NCBI GenBank assembly: GCA_017477035.1
Contig: JAFUXW010000261.1
Coordinates: 1-12,490, forward strand
From: Alphaproteobacteria bacterium
GTDB taxonomy: Bacteria > Pseudomonadota > Alphaproteobacteria > RF32 > CAG-239
Direction of reading: 5' to 3'
DNA length: 12,490 nt
Shown: piece by piece, positions 1 to 6,297 of the stretch
How positions within the stretch are numbered: position 1 is the stretch's first letter
Layout of the letters: every line of letters starts with the position of its first letter
The notes under the pieces: generated by a model
What the model was told of the DNA's origin: nothing
Databases searched by the model: none
The model's input: only the letters and a program-made list of their open reading frames with translations
Position numbers and translations under genes: made by a program

Positions 1-516
1 GGAAATATAGGTGGTATCAATTCGGGAGTAGCCGCACTTGATTTTTCATTTATGGGGGGCTCTATGGGATTTGCTGTTGGTGAAGGAATAATAACTGCTG
101 CTCACTTGGCGCTTAAAAGCAGAGAACCTTTGATTACTGTCTCGGCTTCCGGAGGAGCTCGTATGCAGGAAGGTATGCTTTCATTGATGCAAATGGCTCG
201 CACCACGGCCGCCGTTAATGAACTTAAAGAAGCAGGCGTTCCATTTATTTCTATTTTAACTGATCCTACGACCGGAGGCGTTTCTGCTTCATTTGCAATG
301 CTCGGTGATGTTAATATTGCCGAAAAAGGATGCTTAATCGGCTTTGCCGGTCCGCGAGTGATTGAACAAACAATTCACGAAAAATTACCGGAAGGGTTTC
401 AGCGCGCTGAATACTTGCTTGATCATGGTATGGTTGATATGGTAGTTGAGCGCTCCAAAATGAAAGAGGAGTTGGTTAAAGTTCTGAAAGTTTTAACTTC
501 TCACGTGAAAAAGTAA
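1..516 (+). CDS. accD: Acetyl-CoA carboxylase carboxyltransferase subunit beta, 3' part (5' end outside window)
   Basis: AccD pairs with AccA to form the carboxyltransferase that moves the carboxyl group from carboxybiotin to acetyl-CoA, giving malonyl-CoA for fatty acid synthesis in the cytoplasm. The frame is open from base 1, so the gene is cut by the window edge and only 171 codons remain. The N-terminal zinc ribbon expected in AccD is therefore not visible. The remaining part carries hallmark crotonase-fold segments: DFSFMGGSMG (about residues 14-23 of the fragment), SASGGARMQEG, LTDPTTGGVSASFA, and the C-terminal FAGPRVIEQT followed by LPEGFQRAEYLLDHGMVD. The stop is TAA at 514-516. In many alphaproteobacteria folC follows accD. 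Here a small unrelated ORF follows instead, with a weak hairpin between. The assignment rests on these motifs and is secure. Confidence 0.97.
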   Translation, partial: GNIGGINSGVAALDFSFMGGSMGFAVGEGIITAAHLALKSREPLITVSASGGARMQEGMLSLMQMARTTAAVNELKEAGVPFISILTDPTTGGVSASFAMLGDVNIAEKGCLIGFAGPRVIEQTIHEKLPEGFQRAEYLLDHGMVDMVVERSKMKEELVKVLKVLTSHVKK

Positions 517-540
517 TAAAGTCACCTCTTTATTTTGTTT
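515..540 (+). terminator. Weak terminator candidate after accD
   Basis: An AT-rich inverted repeat, AATAAAG (515-521) with CTTTATT (528-534), has a 6-nt loop and is followed by a T-rich tail (TTGTTTT). It overlaps the accD stop codon. The stem has only one GC pair, so efficiency is doubtful. Confidence 0.35.
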
Positions 541-589
541 TATTGTCATAACTCGCAAATCTAATATGTTGTGGAGCATAGCATTTTTA

Positions 590-618
590 TTGTAAAATCG
601 AAAAAAACACGTTATAAT
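590..618 (+). promoter_or_regulatory. Sigma70-type promoter upstream of the small exported protein
   Basis: TTGTAA at 590-595 (4/6 to the -35 consensus) and a perfect TATAAT at 613-618 are separated by 17 bp. The expected transcription start is near 625. This lies inside the longer reading frame opening at GTG 571, and so argues for the downstream ATG at 694 as the real start of that gene. Confidence 0.6.
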
Positions 619-693
619 ACACTCAGCGTAGCAACGGATAAAGAAATTCATAAGAGTGGCAAAAATATAAGATCAATAATACATAATGCTGTT

Positions 694-909
694 ATGAAGT
701 TTTCAATTGCACTATCAGCTATGTATTCTGTTTTGCCGGCAGAAGCTCGTCAGAAGGAAAAAAGCGATAAAAATACTTTTGAGATAAGTTCATTTACAGT
801 TAATCCTCAAAGTGCAGACATACCTGCCGTTAACTATACAGATTCCGTCACACCTATATGGAAAGCAAGCAATTCATTATTATCCGAAAAATATCATGAT
901 ACCAAATAA
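694..909 (+). CDS. Small putative exported protein, unknown function
   Basis: I do not recognise this 71-residue product. From ATG 694 it begins MKFSIALSAMYSVLPAEA, a short signal-peptide-like stretch with a possible cleavage after AEA (residue 18). A polar, Ser/Lys-rich mature part of about 53 residues follows, with no cysteine. The frame stays open upstream to GTG 571, which would give 112 residues. That extension has no ribosome binding site and lies partly upstream of the predicted transcription start, so I prefer 694. No clear Shine-Dalgarno precedes 694 either, which is the main weakness. A short hairpin with a T-run follows the gene. It could be a small secreted or periplasmic protein, or a decayed remnant of a larger gene. 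Confidence 0.45.
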   Translation: MKFSIALSAMYSVLPAEARQKEKSDKNTFEISSFTVNPQSADIPAVNYTDSVTPIWKASNSLLSEKYHDTK

Positions 910-924
910 AATCTCTAATTTTTG

Positions 925-945
925 AAAGATGTCAAAATCTTTTTT
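925..945 (+). terminator. Terminator candidate after the small exported protein
   Basis: AAAGAT (925-930) pairs with ATCTTT (937-942) around a 6-nt loop, and the T-run continues to 945. The position, just after the stop at 909, is right for a terminator. The stem is short and AT-rich. Confidence 0.45.
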
Positions 946-1000
946 GTCTTGCATTGCAAACCATTTTGGCATTTCTATTTTACAGATTGTTATTTAAAAG

Positions 1001-1029
1001 TTGACAAAAATATATTTTTATACTATAAT
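1001..1029 (+). promoter_or_regulatory. Perfect-consensus sigma70 promoter
   Basis: TTGACA at 1001-1006 and TATAAT at 1024-1029 are both 6/6 matches with a 17-bp spacer, and the region around them is AT-rich. The predicted start near 1036 gives a leader of about 20 nt before the ATG at 1057. It is the best consensus match in the window. Confidence 0.85.
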
Positions 1030-1056
1030 TCCGGTATAGAATAAGTGAGGTGCGCT

Positions 1057-2373
1057 ATGAACAGAGATTTTACCCATTCTGAAATTGAGCAGGTTTATGA
1101 TGATTTTCATTCTCGCACGGCTGATTTTGATGTAGCTTTGGAAGATGGAATTAATGACTTAACTCAAGTAATATCACAGGTAAAAAATAAACGTGACGGC
1201 TTTGTTGTTTCTGATGAGTTGTCAACATTATTTGAAGATTGCCGCGATAAAATAGTTTCAGGTTTCAATGAAGCGTCATCGGCGAATCGAAAACAATGGG
1301 CACCCCAGATTGCCTCCATTTTTATTTCGGCTATGGATATGAATTTCAGAAATGCTGATAATATCATAAAAACTACTGATACAATCGTTAATGCTTATGA
1401 TAATAATTCACGTCCGGACAGTGAGGTTTATAAAGCTTTTTATAAGGTATATACACACGCTGTTCGCAAAGTAAGAAATCCGCAAGTAGTCCAGCATTCT
1501 TCAGAAATGGCAAATGATATTTTCAATAAAATTGAAATATTAAAAGGCACGGGAACACCTGATAAATATTTAGCATCTTTAGTCGACAAACCTCAAAAAA
1601 ATACTGTATTAGCGTTTGAAAAGAGTTTGAAAAACGAACTGGAGAGCAATCCTGAAAATACAGCTCATAATGTGTTCACAACCATTAAAACCATCTCGCA
1701 AATCAAAGATGACGAAACCAGAGATCAGGTCTATGGTATTTTATTTGCAAATTTAAAAAACATGCTTGAAAAAAGTGCTCTTGATAGCCAAGATTCTCCT
1801 AAAACCTTGAAAATGATTGAAAGCGGTATGTTCAAGATTTTTGAACTGGAAAAAGCCACCGGATTATGGGATAAGGCAGAAAAAAATCGTACACCGTTTG
1901 AAATGGATATGAAAGCAAAGAAGAGAAAATATGACTTAGATAAAAGAATCCACACTATTCTCAATATAGGAGATAAAGACCTAGGAGTTGAACGCAGGAT
2001 TGATAAACCTTTCTATCCGAGTAAAAAAGAAATGCAAAAGGTGGTGAATTTGTTAAGTCAATATCCAAAGATAGAATACAGTCTGGCCCTCAAAGTTATG
2101 GGTAAAATGGACGATAAGCAATTCTCTAATATTGACGATAAAATAATAGATACAATCTCTGCCGTTACCAAAAGAATGGAATATGGTGAAGATGTTGAAA
2201 AAAACTTGACCGGAATTCGTGCACAAATGCACAGTAAAGGAATTCAGAATAAAAAAGAACAAAATAGCAAAGATGTTAATACCGATAAATCTGTTCAAGA
2301 AAAACGCCATCCTACAACTCAGGTTGTTTTTGATGTTAAAGATTTACCGAACGGCACTGAAATCGGAAAATAA
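1057..2373 (+). CDS. Hypothetical helical cytoplasmic protein, 438 residues
   Basis: I do not recognise a family. The protein is polar and rich in Lys, Asp, Glu and Asn, with long amphipathic stretches that suggest an almost all-alpha fold. It has no signal peptide or membrane segment, so it is probably cytoplasmic. Only one cysteine is evident, near residue 65. The C-terminal 45 residues (from about KGIQNKKEQNS) look disordered and highly charged, then end in a short hydrophobic segment, TTQVVFDVKDLPNG. The start is set by GTGAGG at 1045-1050, which sits 6 nt before ATG 1057. The GTG at 1045 overlaps this ribosome binding site and is unlikely to be the start. The gene is monocistronic: a perfect promoter precedes it and a strong terminator follows. 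Such a promoter implies high expression, perhaps of a structural, lineage-specific or secreted effector-like protein. That last point is inference only. Confidence 0.88.
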   Translation: MNRDFTHSEIEQVYDDFHSRTADFDVALEDGINDLTQVISQVKNKRDGFVVSDELSTLFEDCRDKIVSGFNEASSANRKQWAPQIASIFISAMDMNFRNADNIIKTTDTIVNAYDNNSRPDSEVYKAFYKVYTHAVRKVRNPQVVQHSSEMANDIFNKIEILKGTGTPDKYLASLVDKPQKNTVLAFEKSLKNELESNPENTAHNVFTTIKTISQIKDDETRDQVYGILFANLKNMLEKSALDSQDSPKTLKMIESGMFKIFELEKATGLWDKAEKNRTPFEMDMKAKKRKYDLDKRIHTILNIGDKDLGVERRIDKPFYPSKKEMQKVVNLLSQYPKIEYSLALKVMGKMDDKQFSNIDDKIIDTISAVTKRMEYGEDVEKNLTGIRAQMHSKGIQNKKEQNSKDVNTDKSVQEKRHPTTQVVFDVKDLPNGTEIGK

Positions 2374-2397
2374 AAAACATAAAAGTGTATAAAACCC

Positions 2398-2433
2398 AAG
2401 CCCTGTTGATGAACATTCATAACAGGGCTTTTT
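2398..2433 (+). terminator. Strong intrinsic terminator of the 438-residue protein gene
   Basis: AAGCCCTGTT (2398-2407) pairs perfectly with AACAGGGCTT (2421-2430), and the T-run extends to 2433. The 13-nt loop contains ATGA/TCAT that can extend pairing inward. It lies 25 bp after the stop codon. Confidence 0.9.
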
Positions 2434-2856
2434 GTGAATATTATGTTAACATACTTAAATTCCTCTATTACCTACATTAGCTTTACCATTCATAAACAGT
2501 GGATTTAGTTGTTTATAATGTTATGTAAAACAGCTTATTTTGCCACCCACGGGTCACCAAAACAAATAATCAAATAAGTTTGCAAAATTTAACGTTTTGC
2601 ATTAACACTATTTAGAGGTTTTTCAACATAGGACAAAACTGTTCTCCTTACCTATATTCATTTTAGCAAGAAAATAAATCCTGTCCTTTTTCTAATTAAT
2701 TTTTGCCATTTTTATTTTATATGGCATAACTACATAAAACAATTGACATTCAAATATATTTATGATGAGACTGTAATAGTTGGTAAGAATAATTCTAATC
2801 AAGCGTTTAAAAAAACAATATTAATTTCTGACTTGATTTTTATAAAAGGACTGCGT
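2434..2856. other. Gene-poor AT-rich intergenic stretch before the Bor-like gene
   Basis: No convincing gene is present; short frames here lack ribosome binding sites. I see three small symmetrical sequences. TGCAAAA (2581-2587) pairs with TTTTGCA (2595-2601). TGCCAT (2704-2709) pairs with ATGGCA (2721-2726). AGGACA (2630-2635) pairs with TGTCCT (2682-2687) followed by T5. The last could end a small RNA, but the 46-nt gap makes it weak. TGGCATAAC (2722-2730) could be an extended -10 element for the downstream gene. A similar TGGCATAAT lies upstream of the gene at 3651. Confidence 0.5.
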
Positions 2857-3162
2857 ATGAAAAAAATTTTGATTTGTATAGGGCTTGCTTTAACGCTGTC
2901 TGCCTGCGGAAGTGACCATATTATTCGCTTTAATTTTGATCCACAACAGAATATAGATACCGAACCATCATATGAAGGTAAAGGACATTTCTTTTTCTGG
3001 GGAATGTGGCAAGCAAAAAATTATAATATGGAAAATGTATGTTCTGCAAAAGGGATTAATGCCGTCGAAACTCACTGGACATTCTATGATTCTCTGATGG
3101 GCGGTTTGACTATGGGAATTTATGCACCGGAAAGCTATGCTATTTATTGCAATAAATATTAA
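2857..3162 (+). CDS. Bor-family outer-membrane lipoprotein
   Basis: This 101-residue product has a lipoprotein signal, MKKILICIGLALTLSAC, with lipobox LSAC and lipidated Cys17. The mature part matches the Bor pattern (phage lambda Bor, plasmid Iss). It has HFFFWGMWQ, then a central Cys in ENVCSAKGINAVET, then a hydrophobic turn GGLTMGIYAPESY and a closing YC near the C-terminus. Lambda Bor is of similar length (97 residues). Lambda Bor and Iss are surface lipoproteins linked to serum survival, and many homologues are uncharacterised. The start is set by AAAGGA at 2845-2850, 6 nt before ATG 2857. A TTG start at 2743 would add an N-terminal extension before the signal peptide and is rejected. 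The gene stands alone with its own terminator, next to the 3' side of a tRNA gene, a position often taken by acquired DNA. The family call is by pattern recall, with no search. Confidence 0.82.
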   Translation: MKKILICIGLALTLSACGSDHIIRFNFDPQQNIDTEPSYEGKGHFFFWGMWQAKNYNMENVCSAKGINAVETHWTFYDSLMGGLTMGIYAPESYAIYCNKY

Positions 3163-3173
3163 ACTTTATATTT

Positions 3174-3208
3174 AAGAGCGTAATATCACACATTGTTACG
3201 CTCTTTTT
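3174..3208 (+). terminator. Intrinsic terminator of the Bor-like gene
   Basis: AAGAGCGTAA (3174-3183) pairs perfectly with TTACGCTCTT (3196-3205), with a 12-nt loop and a T-run to 3208. It lies 11 bp after the stop. Confidence 0.88.
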
Positions 3209-3389
3209 CGTTTTTACAGCTTTATAAATTGTATAAATGATGACATATTTTCTCCTATTAAGTAAACTGTATAGGCATACTATTTCATGAAAAAATAAAA
3301 TACAAGAACATAATTCCTTATAAAAACAATTAATCCGATAAAGCATATAACCGCTTTATATCATTAAGCGCATTCTGATACACTATAAC

Positions 3390-3418
3390 AAAAAAAACAG
3401 CCGTCCTCTCGGACGGCT
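3390..3418 (-). terminator. Strong intrinsic terminator of tRNA-Lys (minus strand)
   Basis: Read on the minus strand, AGCCGTCC, a GAGA tetraloop and GGACGGCT form an 8-bp GC-rich stem (3399-3418). A G and a run of eight T (complement of 3390-3397) follow. It sits 9 bp after the encoded CCA. It may also slow plus-strand transcription, since TTTCTTT follows on that strand. Confidence 0.9.
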
Positions 3419-3426
3419 TTCTTTAT

Positions 3427-3503
3427 TGGTACGCGCGCAGGGATTCGAACCCTGGACCCACTGATTAAGAGTCAGTTGCTCTAGCCAACTGAGCTACGCA
3501 CGC
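3427..3503 (-). tRNA. tRNA-Lys (anticodon CTT), CCA encoded
   Basis: The minus strand gives a full cloverleaf. The acceptor strands GCGTGCG and CGCGCGT pair with G1-U72 and U4-G69 wobbles. The D-arm is GCTC/GAGC. The anticodon stem is ACTGA/TCAGT around loop CTCTTAA, so the anticodon is CTT and reads the Lys codon AAG. The variable loop is followed by T-arm CAGGG, TTCGAAT, CCCTG. The discriminator is A and CCA is encoded (3427-3429). The gene is monocistronic, with a promoter about 20 bp upstream and a strong terminator downstream, and is divergent from the gene at 3651. Confidence 0.97.
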
Positions 3504-3521
3504 GTATTCATAAACAAGAAC

Positions 3522-3550
3522 TGTATAAATCATTATATTTTTATTTGCAA
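3522..3550 (-). promoter_or_regulatory. Promoter candidate for tRNA-Lys
   Basis: On the minus strand, TTGCAA (3545-3550) lies 17 bp from TATACA (3522-3527). The implied start near 3515 leaves a leader of about 12 nt before the tRNA. A TATAAT on the same strand between the two boxes is not spaced correctly from any -35. Confidence 0.45.
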
Positions 3551-3611
3551 GATATTTTTTCTGTTTTTGTAATTTTTTTTTATTTTAAATTAAGATATAT
3601 TTTATTTTTAT

Positions 3612-3619
3612 GGCATAAT
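3612..3619 (+). promoter_or_regulatory. Extended -10 promoter candidate for the gene at 3651
   Basis: CATAAT at 3614-3619 is preceded by TGG (positions 3611-3613), which fits an extended -10 element (TGN before the hexamer). No good -35 is visible in the very A/T-rich upstream DNA. The implied leader is about 25 nt, similar to other genes in this window. Confidence 0.35.
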
Positions 3620-3650
3620 ATCACATCATATTGAATTAAGGAGAATGTAA

Positions 3651-4202
3651 ATGAAGTTTTTAACGATAACGGTATCCTTTCTTGTACTCGTCTCCAGTTT
3701 GGCAAATGCCGCAGAGAGAATTTCGTATACAGAGGAAATGTATGCTTTAGGAACAGTGTGCGGACAAGGACTGGCCTGTAAATCGCCAAAATACCACCAG
3801 TTTGAGCTGTTAGCACGCGCCTTGGTAGTGAGTAAAGCTGCTAATGATCAGATGCAACAAGAAGGTATGCAAAGCTATAATGCCGGAAAAGTAGATGCAT
3901 TTATGGGTATGGAAGCTTCAAATTTTGCAGATTGCGATATGGTCAGAGAAGAATTTGATAAACAAAAGATTTTTCAAAGTGTTTTATATTCGGATGGTCG
4001 CATAAAACTTTATGACGGAACTATGATTACTCCGCGACGCCCTTATGAAGCGTCAAAATTATACACAAAAGATCGTGAAGCATTTATCAAAGCTGATGCG
4101 GCATATAAAAAATCTGTTGCATTGGCAAAAAAAAACGCGCAGAATGCTAAACAGGTGCCTTTGTATGATGCGCGTTACGAAAGCATTGCGAAGCAATTTT
4201 AG
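3651..4202 (+). CDS. Putative periplasmic protein, unknown function, upstream of ettA
   Basis: This 183-residue protein begins with a clear Sec signal peptide, MKFLTITVSFLVLVSSLANA, with likely cleavage after Ala20. The mature part is mostly helical. It has three cysteines: Cys37 and Cys43 in GTVCGQGLACKSP, and Cys95 in NFADCDM. Cys37/Cys43 could form a disulfide. The C-terminal third is Lys/Ala-rich (AYKKSVALAKKNAQNAKQ), probably a long helix. I do not recognise a named family. The start is well supported by TAAGGAG at 3638-3643, 7 nt before the ATG. The gene is 34 bp upstream of ettA with no visible terminator between, so the two may be cotranscribed. Its role is unknown; it is probably periplasmic since no lipobox or membrane anchor is seen. 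Confidence 0.85.
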   Translation: MKFLTITVSFLVLVSSLANAAERISYTEEMYALGTVCGQGLACKSPKYHQFELLARALVVSKAANDQMQQEGMQSYNAGKVDAFMGMEASNFADCDMVREEFDKQKIFQSVLYSDGRIKLYDGTMITPRRPYEASKLYTKDREAFIKADAAYKKSVALAKKNAQNAKQVPLYDARYESIAKQF

Positions 4203-4236
4203 ACTTTAAACAACATTCATTTAAGGAGCTACTATA

Positions 4237-5916
4237 ATGGCTGCATATCAGTATATTTTTGTTATGCAAAATTTAACTAAGGTTTTACCTGGAGGAAGAG
4301 AACTTTTCAAAGGTATTACATTATCATTTTTACCTGGTGCTAAGATAGGTGTTTTAGGAGTTAACGGAGCAGGTAAATCAACTCTGTTGAAAATCATGGC
4401 AGGTGTAGATAAAGAATTTAACGGTGAAGCTTGGGCAGCTGATGGAGTAAAAGTCGGCTATCTGGAACAAGAGCCTAAATTAGACCCTGACAAAAACGTA
4501 ATGGAAAACGTTATGGATGGCCTAGGTGAAACTCAAGAATTGTTGCGTCGTTTTGAGGAAATTTCAGCAAAGTTTGCCGAACCAATGAGCGATGATGAAA
4601 TGAATGATTTAATCGCTGAGCAAGCAGACTTGCAAGAGAAAATAGATGCGGTGAATGGTTGGGATATTGAACGCACTGTTCAAATTGCTATGGATGCACT
4701 GCGTTGTCCGCCTGCAGATGCCGATGTTACAAAGCTCTCCGGTGGAGAAAAACGTCGAGTTGCTTTGTGCCGACTTCTCTTGCAAAAACCGGATATGTTG
4801 TTGCTTGATGAACCTACCAACCATTTAGATGCCGAATCTGTTGCTTGGCTTGAGCATCATTTACGTGATTATATAGGAACGGTGGTGATGGTTACACACG
4901 ACCGATATTTCTTGGATAATGTTACAGGATGGATTCTGGAACTTGATCGAGGGCAAGGTATTCCTTATGAAGGCAATTACACATCTTGGCTTGAACAAAA
5001 ACAGAAACGCCTTGAGCAAGAATCTCGCGAAGAAAATGCACGTCAACGAACATTGGCGCGAGAACTGGAATGGATTCATAAAAATCCTAAAGCTCGTCAA
5101 GCTAAATCTAAGGCTCGTATTAATGCTTATGATGAGCTGTTATCACAAGCTGCAAAAGAAAAAATTACTACGGCGCATATTAATATCCCAATGACTGAAA
5201 GATTAGGCGATCTTGTCATTGAAGCAGAACATATAACAAAGTCATTCGGCGACAGAGTTTTGATTGACGATTTATCATTTAAAATTCCTAAGGGAGCAAT
5301 TGTTGGAATTATCGGTCCGAACGGAGCTGGTAAAACAACTTTGTTTAAAATGATTACCGGACAGGAAAAGCCTGATAGCGGAACGATTCGTTTAGGAGAA
5401 ACCGTTGATTTAGGTTATGTTGACCAATCTCGTGATGAGCTTAATCCTGATAAAAATGTATGGGAGGAAATTTCCGATGGTCTTGATATGATAGAACTCG
5501 GCAAAAATGAAGTATCTTCACGCGCTTATGTCGGACAATTTAATTTCAAAGGTGCAGATCAGCAAAAGAAAGTCGGGTTACTTTCAGGAGGAGAACGTAA
5601 CCGCGTTCATCTGGCAAAAATGCTTCGTAAAGGTGCAAACGTTATCTTGCTTGATGAACCGACTAATGATTTGGATGTTGATACCTTGCGTTCGTTGGAA
5701 GAAGGCATAAGTTCTTATCCGGGATGTGTTTTGGTAACTTCACACGACCGTTGGTTCTTAGACCGCTTGGCCACTCATATTTTGGCTTATGAAGATAATG
5801 GACATGTTGAATGGTTTGAGGGCAATTTCGAGGATTACGAAAAAGATAAAAAAGCTCGTCTGGGAGAAGATGCTTGTAATCCGCACCGTATTCGCTATAA
5901 AAAGTTGGAAAGATAA
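4237..5916 (+). CDS. ettA: Energy-dependent translational throttle protein EttA (ABC-F ATPase)
   Basis: EttA is a cytosolic ABC-F protein that binds the ribosomal E site and gates the first steps of elongation according to ATP/ADP level. The 559 residues match the family length (555 in E. coli). The first ATPase domain has Walker A GVNGAGKST (41-49), signature LSGGEKRR (167-174), Walker B LLLLDEPTNHLD with catalytic Glu192, and switch His221. The EttA-type arm insertion lies at about 90-140. The basic inter-domain linker (about 245-310) carries KNPKARQAKSKAR. The second domain has Walker A GPNGAGKTT (360-368), signature LSGGERNR (449-456), Glu474 in LLDEPTNDLD and His503. The C-terminus (WFEGNFEDYEKDKK, then HRIRYKKL) is typical of EttA and separates it from Uup or YheS. 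AAGGAG at 4223-4228 sets the start. All ATPase residues are intact. Confidence 0.97.
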   Translation: MAAYQYIFVMQNLTKVLPGGRELFKGITLSFLPGAKIGVLGVNGAGKSTLLKIMAGVDKEFNGEAWAADGVKVGYLEQEPKLDPDKNVMENVMDGLGETQELLRRFEEISAKFAEPMSDDEMNDLIAEQADLQEKIDAVNGWDIERTVQIAMDALRCPPADADVTKLSGGEKRRVALCRLLLQKPDMLLLDEPTNHLDAESVAWLEHHLRDYIGTVVMVTHDRYFLDNVTGWILELDRGQGIPYEGNYTSWLEQKQKRLEQESREENARQRTLARELEWIHKNPKARQAKSKARINAYDELLSQAAKEKITTAHINIPMTERLGDLVIEAEHITKSFGDRVLIDDLSFKIPKGAIVGIIGPNGAGKTTLFKMITGQEKPDSGTIRLGETVDLGYVDQSRDELNPDKNVWEEISDGLDMIELGKNEVSSRAYVGQFNFKGADQQKKVGLLSGGERNRVHLAKMLRKGANVILLDEPTNDLDVDTLRSLEEGISSYPGCVLVTSHDRWFLDRLATHILAYEDNGHVEWFEGNFEDYEKDKKARLGEDACNPHRIRYKKLER

Positions 5917-5938
5917 TAAACACATTATCTATTGTTTT
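5911..5938 (+). terminator. Weak hairpin overlapping the ettA stop codon
   Basis: AGATAAT (5911-5917) pairs with ATTATCT (5924-5930) around a 6-nt loop, followed by ATTGTTTT. The stem has a single GC pair. The stronger terminator at 5995-6028 probably does most of the work. Confidence 0.35.
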
Positions 5939-5966
5939 GACTATTCCAAATTTATGATAGTATAAT
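5937..5966 (+). promoter_or_regulatory. Sigma70-type promoter between ettA and a terminator
   Basis: TTGACT (5937-5942, 4/6) and a perfect TATAAT (5961-5966) are spaced by 18 bp. Transcription would start near 5973. A strong terminator at 5995-6028 follows at once, so the default product would be an RNA of only about 55 nt. Confidence 0.55.
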
Positions 5967-5994
5967 TGTAATTAATATCCATTAAATTGTTACT

Positions 5995-6028
5995 AAAAAA
6001 GATATCGGCTACTCCGATATCTTTTTTT
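5995..6028. terminator. Strong, symmetrical (bidirectional) intrinsic terminator
   Basis: GATATCGG (6001-6008) and CCGATATC (6014-6021) form a perfect 8-bp stem with loop CTACT. Six A before it (5995-6000) and seven T after it (6022-6028) extend the pairing and give a U-tract on either strand. It ends ettA transcription and any RNA from the 5937-5966 promoter. Confidence 0.9.
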
Positions 6029-6032
6029 GGTG

Positions 6033-6061
6033 TTGCAAATTAATTATTGTTGCTATATCAT
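6033..6061 (+). promoter_or_regulatory. Promoter candidate for the autotransporter leader RNA
   Basis: TTGCAA (6033-6038, 4/6) and TATCAT (6056-6061, 5/6) are spaced by 17 bp. The predicted start, about 6067-6069, falls at the base of the first hairpin of the structured leader (6066-6087). This independent agreement supports the site. Confidence 0.5.
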
Positions 6062-6187
6062 CAGCCTGTACCTTATATCAGGTACGGAGCTGTCGAAAGC
6101 TCAATATAACCTTCGGTGTTAGATAACATCGTTAATTGCTATTTTCATAGCGGTACACCCCGATTGAGGTCGGGGAGCTTTTAGTGT

Positions 6188-6256
6188 ATGTTCAAGGATG
6201 TTTTACCTATAAAAAAAACATCTGAAAGACTAAAAGAGTCATTTAAGGTTATATGA
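6188..6256 (+). CDS. Possible 22-codon leader peptide
   Basis: ATG 6188 opens a frame of 22 codons (MFKDVLPIKK..., ending FKVI) stopped by TGA at 6254-6256. A GGGGAG motif (6172-6177), 10 nt upstream, could be its Shine-Dalgarno. That motif is mostly buried in the CCCCGA/TCGGGG hairpin. The final codons (AAG GTT ATA T) are the 3' strand of the 10-bp long-range helix, so a translating ribosome would open it. The peptide is basic and amphipathic, with no run of one amino acid as in classical amino-acid attenuators. An ORF of this length can arise by chance. Confidence 0.3.
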   Translation: MFKDVLPIKKTSERLKESFKVI

Positions 6257-6270
6257 TTTTCGAACTCTCC

Positions 6271-6297
6271 GACCACCTTGTATGAGGTGGTTTTATT
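6271..6297 (+). terminator. Terminator-like (attenuator) hairpin just before the autotransporter ribosome binding site
   Basis: CCACC (6273-6277) and GGTGG (6286-6290), extended by A-T and G-T pairs at the base, close an 8-nt loop and are followed by TTTTATTT. The hairpin ends 8 nt before the AGGAG (6305-6309) of the autotransporter gene, so it must be read through for that gene to be expressed. AAGGT (6245-6249) is complementary to ACCTT (6275-6279) and could act as a weak anti-terminator. Confidence 0.5.

Noticed and set aside
2581..2601. TGCAAAA/TTTTGCA inverted repeat as an operator
   Set aside because: It is not placed near any promoter that I can support, and such AT-rich repeats are expected by chance in this DNA.
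2630..2691. Small RNA ending at TGTCCTTTTT
   Set aside because: Only six base pairs separated by 46 nt, with no promoter found upstream.
2743..2748. TTGACA as a -35 box for the Bor-like gene
   Set aside because: No acceptable -10 lies 15-19 bp downstream; TATGAT is at 12 bp and TGTAAT at 23 bp.
3140..3346. Minus-strand frame of 68 codons downstream of the Bor-like gene
   Set aside because: It has no ribosome binding site, overlaps the end and terminator of the Bor-like gene, and its composition is that of random AT-rich DNA.
4919..5194. Plus-strand frame of 91 codons inside ettA
   Set aside because: It is an out-of-frame shadow of ettA with no initiation signal of its own.
6104..6254. Retron non-coding RNA (inverted repeat flanks)
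   Set aside because: A 10-bp flanking repeat is present, but no reverse transcriptase gene lies in the window and the element sits directly before an autotransporter ribosome binding site.
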